Below are positions 18,166 through 26,501 of a DNA stretch of 64,000 nt, in pieces (position 1 is the first letter of the stretch; each line of letters begins with the position of its first letter). A program made the position numbers and the translations under genes. Under the pieces are notes generated by a model. That model had not been told where the DNA came from. It saw nothing but the letters and a program-made list of their open reading frames with translations, and did not search any database. The stretch comes from Phocaeicola faecalis (GTDB lineage Bacteria; Bacteroidota; Bacteroidia; Bacteroidales; Bacteroidaceae): assembly GCF_021730445.1 (NCBI RefSeq), contig NZ_JADNRM010000001.1, positions 821,004 through 885,003 on the forward strand, written 5' to 3'.

Positions 18166-18708
18166 TCACAAGAAACATTCACACCAATGCTTAAAGCGTA
18201 TCACTCCATCTTCTCCATAGCGCGAAATGCTTTTCAACGCCTTTTCTACGCTTTTCTCTCTGTCAAGATGTGTTTTAGAAAAGAATTTATCTGCAAAACA
18301 AATAACCTGCTCTTCTATCGAAACAGGAACCATATCACGATGCGGAATCGGTAAATCCTGCTCTATGATGCTTTGTAATGACATTCCGGCCCCAGTGTGA
18401 CGCTCGCAAACCAATGCATGGCGGGGATACCCTTCGTTCATCAGCAGTTCGGAGCCTAAATAGCCGTGACAAATGTATGGATGAATGCCAAAACACTGAA
18501 TACCGGAAGCGTCAGTCATAAAAATACCGATGTCGTGCAACAGGGCGGCCTCTTCCAAAAAACCGGTATCCAAATGAAGTTCTGGGTGTTTGACGGCAAT
18601 CTGCAACGCTTTGTCAGCTACCGAACGACTATGGGTGAGCAGAATATGTTTCAACTCGTTTTCTTCAGGATAATATTTATTAATGATAGCAAGTGCGTCC
18701 ATCTTCAA
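18166..18708 (-). CDS. HD-domain phosphohydrolase-like protein
   Basis: This 180-residue cytoplasmic protein has the HD-domain layout: an early His in LLTHSRSVADKAL (His26), the metal-binding HD pair in AALLHDIG (His58, Asp59), then VCERHTGAG and FADKFF, where the last metal-binding Asp is expected. Such proteins are metal-dependent phosphohydrolases acting on nucleotides or small phosphates; the substrate is unknown. The start could also be the second Met, 6 bp downstream. It is transcribed divergently from the namZ gene, whose -7-like element overlaps this intergenic gap of only 48 bp. Confidence 0.8.
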   Translation of the reverse strand: MKMDALAIINKYYPEENELKHILLTHSRSVADKALQIAVKHPELHLDTGFLEEAALLHDIGIFMTDASGIQCFGIHPYICHGYLGSELLMNEGYPRHALVCERHTGAGMSLQSIIEQDLPIPHRDMVPVSIEEQVICFADKFFSKTHLDREKSVEKALKSISRYGEDGVIRFKHWCECFL

Positions 18709-18756
18709 TTAAATTCTTATTTTTGTGCAATATTACAAAATAATCCGCATATAAAC

Positions 18757-19917
18757 ATGAAAACAAAATATCTTTTCCTTCTTTCTTTTTTGTTTATTAT
18801 CAATGCTTTGTCTGCCCAGAAGGTAATAAACGGAGCCGAACAAATGGAAACTCTGCTCCCTTTGCTGGGCAGCAAACGGGTGGCATTGGTGGTAAACCAA
18901 ACATCAATAATAGGCAATGTACATCTGCTGGATACACTGCTTGCCTCGAATATCAACATAAAAAAAGTATTTGCGCCCGAACACGGATTCAGGGGAAATG
19001 CCGATGCCGGCGAAACAGTTAAGAACGGCAAAGATATCAGCACAGGTATCCTCATCCAATCACTCTACGGAAAAAACAAGAAACCCACGCCACAACAGAT
19101 GCAGGACATCGATGTGGTGGTGTTCGATATTCAGGATGTAGGAGCACGATTCTATACTTATATCAGCACCATGCATTATGTAATGGAAGCATGCGCAGAG
19201 AACCATAAAGAGCTGATTGTCACCGACCGGCCTAATCCTTGTGACTATACGGACGGCCCTGTTCGGATAAAAGAATTAAAAAGCTTCGTAAGCATGCACC
19301 CCATTCCTGTGTTGCACGGCTGCACTGTGGGCGAACTCGCGCAAATGATAAACGGTGAAGGATGGCTGGCGGGGAAACGGAAATGCAAGCTGACTGTCAT
19401 TCCCGTAAAGGGATGGAAACACGGTGACTCTTACTCTCTTCCTGTGAAACCTTCTCCCAATCTGCCTAACGACCAGGCAATTGCGCTTTATCCTTCACTG
19501 TGCCCCTTCGAAGGCACTGCCATCAGTGTGGGCCGGGGCACCCATCACCCTTTTCAAGTCATCGGCTCGCCGGACATCCGCCTGTCTTCCTTCCGGTTCA
19601 AGCCGGAAGCTTTGGAAGGTTTTGACAAAAATCCAATGTACAAAGGACAGTATTGCTATGGAAATAACATGAAAAGCCTGTTGCCCCCTAAAGGGTTCTC
19701 TTTAAGATACGTCATAAGTTATTATCAGGAATACAAGAATATGGGAAAGGCCGATAAATTCTTTACCCGCCCTCAGTGGTTTGACATTTTGGTGGGAAAC
19801 CGAAAGGTCAGAAAGCAAATCACGGAAGGAAAAAGTGAAGAAGAAATTCGTGCCGGATGGCAAAAGGAACTGGAGGAATATAAAAAGATGAGAGAAAAAT
19901 ATCTGATTTACGAATAA
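18757..19917 (+). CDS. namZ: DUF1343 / NamZ-type exo-beta-N-acetylmuramidase (GH171), secreted
   Basis: I place the start at the ATG at 18757 because it opens a proper signal peptide (residues 1-20, ending LSAQ); the reading frame extends further upstream but would overlap the divergent gene. The 386-residue protein carries the family's VALVVNQTS, FAPEHGFRG, DIQDVGARFYTY, TDRPNP, YPSLCPFEGT and SVGRGT blocks. Bacillus YbbC (NamZ) and a Tannerella homologue release terminal MurNAc from peptidoglycan fragments, so a cell-wall salvage role is likely. A -7-like TATTTTTG at 18718-18725 precedes it. The next gene follows after 36 bp. Confidence 0.85.
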   Translation: MKTKYLFLLSFLFIINALSAQKVINGAEQMETLLPLLGSKRVALVVNQTSIIGNVHLLDTLLASNINIKKVFAPEHGFRGNADAGETVKNGKDISTGILIQSLYGKNKKPTPQQMQDIDVVVFDIQDVGARFYTYISTMHYVMEACAENHKELIVTDRPNPCDYTDGPVRIKELKSFVSMHPIPVLHGCTVGELAQMINGEGWLAGKRKCKLTVIPVKGWKHGDSYSLPVKPSPNLPNDQAIALYPSLCPFEGTAISVGRGTHHPFQVIGSPDIRLSSFRFKPEALEGFDKNPMYKGQYCYGNNMKSLLPPKGFSLRYVISYYQEYKNMGKADKFFTRPQWFDILVGNRKVRKQITEGKSEEEIRAGWQKELEEYKKMREKYLIYE

Positions 19918-19953
19918 AATACCTAGCTTTGCAAACCTAAAAAACGATATAAA

Positions 19954-21345
19954 ATGAAATATTTACTACATACATTTTACTTGCTGACAACTCTATTTTT
20001 CATTACGTCGTGCGGAGTAGACCGCAGTGGAGAGTATTACGCACTCGTGGGCGATGATATGTGGATAGAGGAAGTGATGAAACAGCACTATCTGTGGTAC
20101 GACCAAATGCCCGAAATTTCTGAAAAGGATTATTTTGCCGAACCGGAGGAGTTTCTACGGAAGTTACTCTATTCGCAGGCATTGGATGGAAAGGGTGACC
20201 CATTCTCGTATGTAGAAATGAAGACCAATGTCAGCCGTTCTTTCCTCAACCAGACATCGACTTACGGATTCGATTTCGAACTCGTCACCGATCCGCTGGG
20301 AACAACTTCACACACCTATGCGCGAGTATTGTTCGTTCTTCCCGATTCACCGGCATCCGAAGCGGGGCTTCGACGCGGCGACTGGATTTCTGCCGTAGGA
20401 GATGCACAAATCAATGTCAACAACTATGGTTATCTGATTTCGGGAGGCGCTACCACATTGACCAGAAAAAGTATCATTGCCAGTGAAGGCGACTATGTTT
20501 GGACGGATGTCGACGTGCTTTCTATCGGAGCATCGCGTCCGGTGGAAGTAAATCCTTTTTATGTCAATAAAGTATTTAATGTAGACGGCAAGAAAATTGC
20601 CTACATGGTATATAACAAATTCAGTACCGGGCCCCTAGACAACGGATACGAAACAGACTACGCACAACAGATGTTGCAGATTTTCTCGGAATTCAAGAGT
20701 GAAGCTCCTGATGCATTTATTCTTGACCTCCGTTATAATCCCGGCGGCTATCTGACGTGTGCGCAAGAACTAGCCAGCCTGCTGGCTCCGGAATCGGCGC
20801 TCGGCAAACCGTTTTGCACCATGCAATACAATGATATTACAACTCCGCAAGACACAACTTATAATTTTATATCGACAACTTCGGCACAGAATCTTAATCT
20901 GAACAAACTGTATGTCATCACTTCTACTTTTACCGCTTCGGCATCCGAAGCCGTAATCAACTGTCTGCGTCCTTACATGGGTGACGACAATGTGGTCGTG
21001 ATAGGTGAAACTACAGTCGGAAAACCGGTTGCCATGTCCGGCTACACCAACGATGAGATAGACTTCATCTTATGGCCGGTAGTGGCATACGTCCTCAATG
21101 CCGATGGAAAAGCGGATTATGTAAACGGCATCACCCCCGATTATAAATTGAACGAAAGAGGACTTATCTCTCCCCTCCTCCCGTTGGGCGATGAAAACGA
21201 GTTGATGCTGAGAAATACCCTCTCATTAATTACTACCGGTACAATGCCCGATGCGGAAAAGTCGGAAGAAACAGAAACCCAATCGGCAAAAGTACTTTAT
21301 AACTCATTCAGCAGAAAGAAAATAAACGGCGTGCTGTTACGCTAA
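19954..21345 (+). CDS. S41-family (C-terminal processing) peptidase lipoprotein
   Basis: This 463-residue lipoprotein has lipobox FITSC with Cys20. A PDZ-like segment (about 115-160) contains VLPDSPASEAGLRRGDWIS. The S41 core follows: ILDLRYNPGGY (257-266), TASASEAV with the likely nucleophile Ser329, and GETTVGKPV with the general base Lys357; the Ser-Lys spacing of 28 residues agrees with the Tsp protease pattern. It probably cleaves periplasmic or outer-membrane-associated proteins. Substrates are unknown. The C-terminal 40 residues are polar and probably disordered. Confidence 0.88.
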   Translation: MKYLLHTFYLLTTLFFITSCGVDRSGEYYALVGDDMWIEEVMKQHYLWYDQMPEISEKDYFAEPEEFLRKLLYSQALDGKGDPFSYVEMKTNVSRSFLNQTSTYGFDFELVTDPLGTTSHTYARVLFVLPDSPASEAGLRRGDWISAVGDAQINVNNYGYLISGGATTLTRKSIIASEGDYVWTDVDVLSIGASRPVEVNPFYVNKVFNVDGKKIAYMVYNKFSTGPLDNGYETDYAQQMLQIFSEFKSEAPDAFILDLRYNPGGYLTCAQELASLLAPESALGKPFCTMQYNDITTPQDTTYNFISTTSAQNLNLNKLYVITSTFTASASEAVINCLRPYMGDDNVVVIGETTVGKPVAMSGYTNDEIDFILWPVVAYVLNADGKADYVNGITPDYKLNERGLISPLLPLGDENELMLRNTLSLITTGTMPDAEKSEETETQSAKVLYNSFSRKKINGVLLR

Positions 21346-21376
21346 ATACAAAAAAATTCACTCCGCTAAACAAAAT

Positions 21377-21424
21377 AAGTCAGGCAGGTGTTATTTAGCC
21401 AAATAACCATTAAAAACCTGACTT
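21377..21424 (+). promoter_or_regulatory. Stem-loop in the leader of the NlpE-like lipoprotein gene
   Basis: AAGTCAGG (21377-21384) pairs perfectly with CCTGACTT (21417-21424), enclosing a second 6-bp hairpin (21391-21396 with 21401-21406). It ends 4 nt before the ATG at 21429, so it could hide the ribosome-binding region. No T-run follows, so it is not a typical terminator. Confidence 0.45.
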
Positions 21425-21428
21425 AACA

Positions 21429-21920
21429 ATGAAAAAAGTATTTATTGCAGCAGCTTTGGCTGCCATGATTGTTTCTTGCGGCTCCAAAGGAAATAAATCT
21501 GCCGAAATGATAGCCGAAAGTGAAAGTGACTCTCTGTTTGCAGTCAATGACAGCACTTTGGGCGATTTACAGACCTATACCTACGAAGGGGTTTTGCCGG
21601 GTGCCGATGTCTCGGGCATCAACTATCTGCTCACCCTGCAGGAAGTGGGAGAAGACTCTCTGGGTACATATAATTTGACTACCACTTACCTGGGTGCCAA
21701 CAACGGGCAAGACCAGGTCTTTTCTGATAGCGGTACCGTTGTAACCATTATCGGTATCCCCAATGACAGCACCGCCATTATCTACCAACTTGTTTCGGCA
21801 GCTCCTGGCCATGAAAAGACCAATTTTGTAGCCGAAGGCGACAGTGCGCTGACCATGGTGGGCAAAGATTTCAAAAAAGCGATATCAAAACTAAACTACA
21901 CGCTCAAAAAGAAGTTTTAA
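21429..21920 (+). CDS. NlpE-like lipoprotein without the CxxC motif
   Basis: This 163-residue lipoprotein has Cys17 in MIVSC. After a polar linker it shows YTYEGVLPGADVSGINYLLTLQ-like sequence, matching the start of the NlpE N-terminal barrel, where E. coli NlpE has a CADC copper-binding and stress-sensing motif. Here the corresponding residues are GADV, so both cysteines are absent. It is likely an outer-membrane-anchored beta-barrel-like lipoprotein of unknown role. It sits in a run of three small envelope-protein genes, with a hairpin in its leader. Confidence 0.75.
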   Translation: MKKVFIAAALAAMIVSCGSKGNKSAEMIAESESDSLFAVNDSTLGDLQTYTYEGVLPGADVSGINYLLTLQEVGEDSLGTYNLTTTYLGANNGQDQVFSDSGTVVTIIGIPNDSTAIIYQLVSAAPGHEKTNFVAEGDSALTMVGKDFKKAISKLNYTLKKKF

Positions 21921-22048
21921 CGAATAGCTTTGTCCGATGAGAAAATGTTCACAAAAAAAACGATTGTAGTGAACAAAAGCGTAACTCCTTCGTTTTTAGG
22001 AGTACAACAAACGAAAAAAATTAGTATTAACTTAAACAAAAACTTGAC

Positions 22049-22687
22049 ATGAAAAAATTAATTCCTATCCTTCTGGCGGTCTTTGCCTTGGTATCTTGCG
22101 AAAAAGACCCGGACATGGACAAACTGGACAATGAGTATCTGGTATTTACCAATCATGACACTAGTGCTAAATTCAACAGCTTCAGCACTTATTACGTTCC
22201 CGACAGCATTCTTGTAATCGGTGATTCTAAAGAACCGGAATACTGGAAAGATGATAACGCTCAACTGATTATCAGCGCATTCGTTGCAAAAATGGACGGC
22301 GCCGGTTATATGCGTGCATTAGACAAAGAAGATGCCGACCTCGGATTGCAATTGAGCTACGTAGCCAGCACTTACTACTTTAGCGGCTATTATAACAACG
22401 GCCCATGGTGGAACTATTATCCCGGTTATTGGATTCCCGGATACTGGGGCGGATACTGGGGAGGTGGATGGTACTACCCGTACTCCATCACTTATAGCTA
22501 CAGCACCGGTTCATTACTGGCTGATTTAGTTAATCTGGGTGCACCCGAAGGAGCTAAAGAAAAACTACCTGTTGTATGGAATGCCTACATCAGCGGTTTA
22601 ATCGGTAGCAGCGGAAGTCTGAATGTGAACCGTGCTACAACGGCTATCAATCAGGCATTTACTCAGAGCCCTTATTTGAAGAAATAA
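22049..22687 (+). CDS. DUF4136-family lipoprotein
   Basis: This 212-residue lipoprotein has Cys17 in ALVSC. It has the DUF4136 pattern: a FNSFSTYYVPDSI segment, an Asp/Glu-rich ADLGLQLSYVASTYYF strand, a Gly/Trp/Tyr-rich stretch (about 110-150, WWNYYPGYWIPGYWGGYWGG), then a C-terminal helix region ending in AFTQSP. Function is unknown. It is followed 33 bp later by a small outer-membrane barrel gene, and the two may act together. The 128 bp before it contain two weak inverted repeats but no clear promoter. Confidence 0.8.
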   Translation: MKKLIPILLAVFALVSCEKDPDMDKLDNEYLVFTNHDTSAKFNSFSTYYVPDSILVIGDSKEPEYWKDDNAQLIISAFVAKMDGAGYMRALDKEDADLGLQLSYVASTYYFSGYYNNGPWWNYYPGYWIPGYWGGYWGGGWYYPYSITYSYSTGSLLADLVNLGAPEGAKEKLPVVWNAYISGLIGSSGSLNVNRATTAINQAFTQSPYLKK

Positions 22688-22720
22688 ACAAATAAATCAT
22701 TTTAATAAATTAGCAAGTTT

Positions 22721-23347
22721 ATGAAAACTATAAAATATTTTACTTATAGAATAATGGCGGTAGCTGCCATCGCCATTGCCTTTGCTCTACCGGCAAAAGC
22801 ACAAATCACTCCGATGACCTACTTTAATGTAGACTGGCAGTTCAGTGCTCCCATCAGCAACAACTTTTCAAACAAAGCAAGTGGCTGGGGTATGAACTTT
22901 GAAGGTGGATATTATGTTTTGCCCGATTTATCTATCGGTGCATTTATCAACTATCACACTAACAATGAATACATTCCGCGTCAGACATTGCCTATCAACA
23001 ATTCGTCTGCACTGACCACCGACCAGCAACACTCCGTATTCCAGTTGCCTTTCGGTTTTGCCACTCACTATCGCTTCAGTGACGGTGTCTTTCAACCCTA
23101 CATCGGATTGAAGCTGGGTGCCAACTATACAAAGATGTCTAGCGACTTCTACATCTACGAAGTGAAAGATGATACATGGGGCTTCTATGTATCTCCCGAA
23201 ATCGGTGTAAACATTTACCCATGGCCCAACAGCATCGGTTTCCATTTGGCCGGATTCTACAACTACTCCACCAACAAGGGAACTGTGTTTAACTACGACA
23301 TGGATAAACTACAAAACTTCGGATTCCGCGTAGGTGTGGCTTTCTAA
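22721..23347 (+). CDS. Small outer-membrane beta-barrel protein
   Basis: This 208-residue protein has a signal peptide (1-31, ending AKA) and alternating amphipathic strands typical of an eight-stranded OmpW/OprF-like barrel (GWGMNFEGGYYVLPD, FGFATHYRFSDGVFQPYIGLKLGANY, FYVSPEIGVNIYPW), ending in the aromatic VGVAF. No catalytic motif is visible. It is the last gene of the lipoprotein run and is followed by a terminator at 23375-23418. Confidence 0.8.
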   Translation: MKTIKYFTYRIMAVAAIAIAFALPAKAQITPMTYFNVDWQFSAPISNNFSNKASGWGMNFEGGYYVLPDLSIGAFINYHTNNEYIPRQTLPINNSSALTTDQQHSVFQLPFGFATHYRFSDGVFQPYIGLKLGANYTKMSSDFYIYEVKDDTWGFYVSPEIGVNIYPWPNSIGFHLAGFYNYSTNKGTVFNYDMDKLQNFGFRVGVAF

Positions 23348-23374
23348 AGAAAACTAAACTATTCTGTAAAATGA

Positions 23375-23418
23375 AAGGGTTATCCGTGCATGAAAGCAGG
23401 GTTAACCCTTCTTTTTTT
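23375..23418 (+). terminator. Intrinsic terminator after the outer-membrane protein gene
   Basis: AAGGGTTA (23375-23382) pairs with TAACCCTT (23403-23410) and is followed by CTTTTTTTAT. Confidence 0.75.
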
Positions 23419-23502
23419 ATTTAATAAAATTAAATTCTGCAGAGGTTCATAATATATTAATTACATTTGTATGATATTTATTCAGCTAACACAAATAAAC
23501 GT

Positions 23503-24252
23503 ATGGAGAAATCCGATAGCATCATTATTATACCGACCTATAACGAGAAGGAGAATATAGAAAATATTATCCGGGCTGTATTCGGCCTGGAGAAGTTCTT
23601 TCATATTTTAATTATAGAAGACAGTTCTCCTGACGGCACAGCGGCCATTGTACGCCGGTTGCAGCAGGAGTTTCCCGACCGCCTGTTCATGATAGAGCGC
23701 AAGGGTAAGCTGGGGTTGGGAACTGCCTATATCACCGGGTTCAAGTGGGCGATAGAAAAAGGATATGACTATGTATTCGAAATGGACGCCGACTTCAGCC
23801 ACAATCCCAATGATTTGCCCCGATTGTATGACAAATGTGCCCATGAAGGTTATGACGTAGCCATCGGCTCGCGTTACGTCAGTGGAGTAAATGTTGTAAA
23901 CTGGCCGATGGGACGTGTCTTGATGTCTTATTTTGCATCGAAATATGTACGCATCATCACCGGTCTGCCCATCCACGACACCACAGCCGGATTCAAATGC
24001 TATCGTCGGCAAGTACTTGAAACCATCGGATTGGACAAAATCCGTTTCAAAGGATATGCCTTCCAAATAGAAATGAAATTCACCGCTTATAAATGCGGAT
24101 TCAAAATAGCCGAAGTCCCGGTTATCTTTGTCAATCGCGAACTGGGGACTTCCAAAATGAACAGCAGCATTTTCGGCGAAGCGATTATGGGAGTTATCCA
24201 ACTGAAATGGTATAGCTGGTTCCATAAATATCCTCAAAAGAAAAACTTATGA
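23503..24252 (+). CDS. Polyprenol-phosphate mannosyltransferase-like GT2 enzyme
   Basis: I start at the ATG at 23503 (MEKSDSIIII); an upstream ATG at 23471 in the same region lies inside a -7-like TACATTTG (23462-23469), so it is unlikely to be used. The 249-residue protein has IPTYNEKENIENII, IIEDSSPDGT, GLGTAY and the metal-binding DAD in EMDADFSHNP, all characteristic of dolichol/polyprenol-phosphate mannose synthases. It should transfer a sugar from a GDP-sugar to a lipid carrier on the cytoplasmic face of the inner membrane. No C-terminal GtrA-like membrane domain is present. Its stop overlaps pyrC by 4 bp. Confidence 0.87.
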   Translation: MEKSDSIIIIPTYNEKENIENIIRAVFGLEKFFHILIIEDSSPDGTAAIVRRLQQEFPDRLFMIERKGKLGLGTAYITGFKWAIEKGYDYVFEMDADFSHNPNDLPRLYDKCAHEGYDVAIGSRYVSGVNVVNWPMGRVLMSYFASKYVRIITGLPIHDTTAGFKCYRRQVLETIGLDKIRFKGYAFQIEMKFTAYKCGFKIAEVPVIFVNRELGTSKMNSSIFGEAIMGVIQLKWYSWFHKYPQKKNL

Positions 24253-25589
24253 AACGTACTTGGATAAAGAATGCACGAATTGTGAATGAAGGAAAGACTT
24301 TTCACGGTTCGGTTGTAATTGAAAATGACAGAATAGCGGAAGTAATGGCAAACGGCACTCTCCCACTCCATCCCTGTGACGAGGAAATAGATGCCGGAGG
24401 TTGCTACCTGATACCCGGTGTGATAGATGACCATGTGCATTTTCGCGACCCGGGACTGACTCATAAGGCGGATATGCATACAGAGAGTACAGCAGCAGCT
24501 GCCGGAGGGGTGACTTCTTTTATGGATATGCCCAATACAACTCCACAGACCACCAATCTCGAAGCGCTGGAAGCTAAGTTTGCCGATGCCGCCACGAAAA
24601 GTGTAGTGAATTACTCATTTTATTTCGGTGCCACCAACAACAATGCAGATATGCTGCCCCAACTGGACAAAACCCGTATATGCGGTGTAAAACTCTTCAT
24701 GGGAGCCAGTACCGGCAATATGCTGGTAGACCGCATGGAAGTGTTGCGCAAAGTTTTTGCCAATGCCGGTATGCTGATTGCCACCCACTGCGAGGAACAA
24801 TCCATCATCAGTGCAAATACTGCTGCTTTCAAAGAAAAATACGGAGAAGACCCGGACATCAAATATCATCCCGAAATACGGAGTGCAGAGGCTTGCATGC
24901 ACTCTTCTTCTCTGGCAGTAAAACTAGCCAAAGAAACAGGAGCACGCTTGCACATTTTACATGTGAGCACGGCCGACGAACTGAGCTTATTTGAAGACAA
25001 GCCATTGAGCGAAAAGCAGATAACATCAGAGGCATGTGTTTCGCATCTCTACTTCTGCGATAAAGATTATGAAACGCAGGGAGCACGCATCAAGTGCAAT
25101 CCGGCCATCAAGACTGCAGCCGACCGTGAAGCATTACGACAGGCTTTGCCCACCGACCGTATCGATGTAATCGGTACCGACCATGCCCCCCATTTGCTGA
25201 AAGAGAAACAAGGCGGTGCTTTAAAGGCCGTTTCGGGTATGCCGATGATACAATTCTCGTTGGTGGCCACCATGGAACTGGTACGGGAAGGAGTACTGAC
25301 CATCGAACAACTGGTACAGAAAATGTGTCATGCTCCCGCTGAATTATATCATATAGAAGAGCGGGGATTTATCCGACCGGGGTATTATGCTGATTTGGTT
25401 CTGGTAAACCCCGACAGTCAATGGACAGTCACTTCCGACTGCATCTTGAGCAAATGCGGATGGAGTCCTATGGAAGGACAGACATTCCACTCGAAAGTAG
25501 AAAAAACGTTCGTCAACGGGCATTTAGTCTATCACAACCACCAAGTGGACGAAGCTCACAGAGGAAAAGAACTGAGATTTAAACGATGA
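24249..25589 (+). CDS. pyrC: Dihydroorotase (class I)
   Basis: This 446-residue amidohydrolase has the metal ligands His62 and His64 in DDHVHFRDPG, a VKLFMGAST segment expected to hold the carboxylated lysine, THCEEQ, HILHVSTADE and GTDHAPH. It cyclises N-carbamoyl-aspartate to dihydroorotate in pyrimidine synthesis. The start overlaps the mannosyltransferase stop and its stop overlaps the next start by 4 bp, so three genes are translationally coupled. Other pyrimidine genes are not nearby. Confidence 0.95.
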   Translation: MKRTWIKNARIVNEGKTFHGSVVIENDRIAEVMANGTLPLHPCDEEIDAGGCYLIPGVIDDHVHFRDPGLTHKADMHTESTAAAAGGVTSFMDMPNTTPQTTNLEALEAKFADAATKSVVNYSFYFGATNNNADMLPQLDKTRICGVKLFMGASTGNMLVDRMEVLRKVFANAGMLIATHCEEQSIISANTAAFKEKYGEDPDIKYHPEIRSAEACMHSSSLAVKLAKETGARLHILHVSTADELSLFEDKPLSEKQITSEACVSHLYFCDKDYETQGARIKCNPAIKTAADREALRQALPTDRIDVIGTDHAPHLLKEKQGGALKAVSGMPMIQFSLVATMELVREGVLTIEQLVQKMCHAPAELYHIEERGFIRPGYYADLVLVNPDSQWTVTSDCILSKCGWSPMEGQTFHSKVEKTFVNGHLVYHNHQVDEAHRGKELRFKR

Positions 25590-26476
25590 TTGTACATTAC
25601 AAAATACACCAGGTCAGTGAATACATAAACTGGATTTATTTCTTTCATGCATGGGGATTCCAGCCTAAATATGCTGCCATAGCCGATATACATGGTTGCG
25701 ATTCATGCCGTGCCATGTGGTTGGCCGGTTTTCCCGAAGAAGAACGGTCGAAAGCTGCAGAAGCAATGCAACTGTCGAAAGAAGCCAACAGAATGTTGAA
25801 TGAACTGGATGCCGATTTTGAGACGCATGGTGTTTTTCGTCTGATGGACGCCAATGCCGATGGCGATAATTTATGGTTGGACGGTGGTACACGTTTTCCT
25901 TTGCTGCGTCAGCAGGCAGCTAAACTCAAAGCAGACGAACCGTTTCTCTGCTTGAGCGATTTTATACGTCCCCTGTCGTCGGGCATCAAAGATAAAATAG
26001 GAGCATTTGCCACCACTGTGGATGCCGGTATGGAACATCTTTACGACAGAGATGACTATAAACGGATGTTGGTGCAGACCCTTGCCGACCGTTTGGCGGA
26101 AGCAACTGCCGAGAAATTACACGAAGATATCCGTAAAACGATATGGGGATACGCTCCCGACGAGAATCTTAATATAAAAGATTTACATAATGAGAAGTAT
26201 CAGGGAATCCGCCCTGCCGTCGGCTATCCTTCATTGCCCGACCAATCCGTCAATTTCGTATTGGACGAACTGCTGGACATGAAACAAATCGGTATCTCCC
26301 TGACCGAGAATGGCATGATGAGACCTCATGCTTCTGTCAGCGGACTGATGTTCGCCCATCCTGCCTCGCGCTATTTCTCCATAGGGAAAATAGGCGAAGA
26401 CCAACTGGCCGATTATGCCAACCGGCGCAGGATGAGTATAGAGGAAATGAAAAAGTTTCTGGCTGCCAATCTATAG
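25586..26476 (+). CDS. Free-standing MetH reactivation (AdoMet-binding) domain protein
   Basis: This 296-residue protein resembles only the C-terminal activation domain of cobalamin-dependent methionine synthase: EYINWIYFFHAWGF matches the family's YIDWTPFF block, SGIKDKIGAFA (132-142) and ADRLAEATAEKLHE (167-180) match the next two, and GIRPAVGYPSLPDQ (207-220) is the AdoMet-binding RPxxGYPxxPD motif. No methyltransferase, cap or B12 domain is present. In E. coli this domain is fused to MetH and reductively remethylates the inactive cob(II)alamin. Here it probably acts in trans on a MetH encoded elsewhere. It overlaps pyrC by 4 bp. Confidence 0.85.
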   Translation: MIVHYKIHQVSEYINWIYFFHAWGFQPKYAAIADIHGCDSCRAMWLAGFPEEERSKAAEAMQLSKEANRMLNELDADFETHGVFRLMDANADGDNLWLDGGTRFPLLRQQAAKLKADEPFLCLSDFIRPLSSGIKDKIGAFATTVDAGMEHLYDRDDYKRMLVQTLADRLAEATAEKLHEDIRKTIWGYAPDENLNIKDLHNEKYQGIRPAVGYPSLPDQSVNFVLDELLDMKQIGISLTENGMMRPHASVSGLMFAHPASRYFSIGKIGEDQLADYANRRRMSIEEMKKFLAANL

Positions 26477-26501
26477 ATATCATAAAAAAAGACTCATTGC
26501 C

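Noticed and set aside
18466-18756. Longer N-terminus for the NamZ protein (start at 18466)
   Set aside because: It would overlap the divergent HD gene by about 240 bp and put a signal peptide in the middle of the protein.
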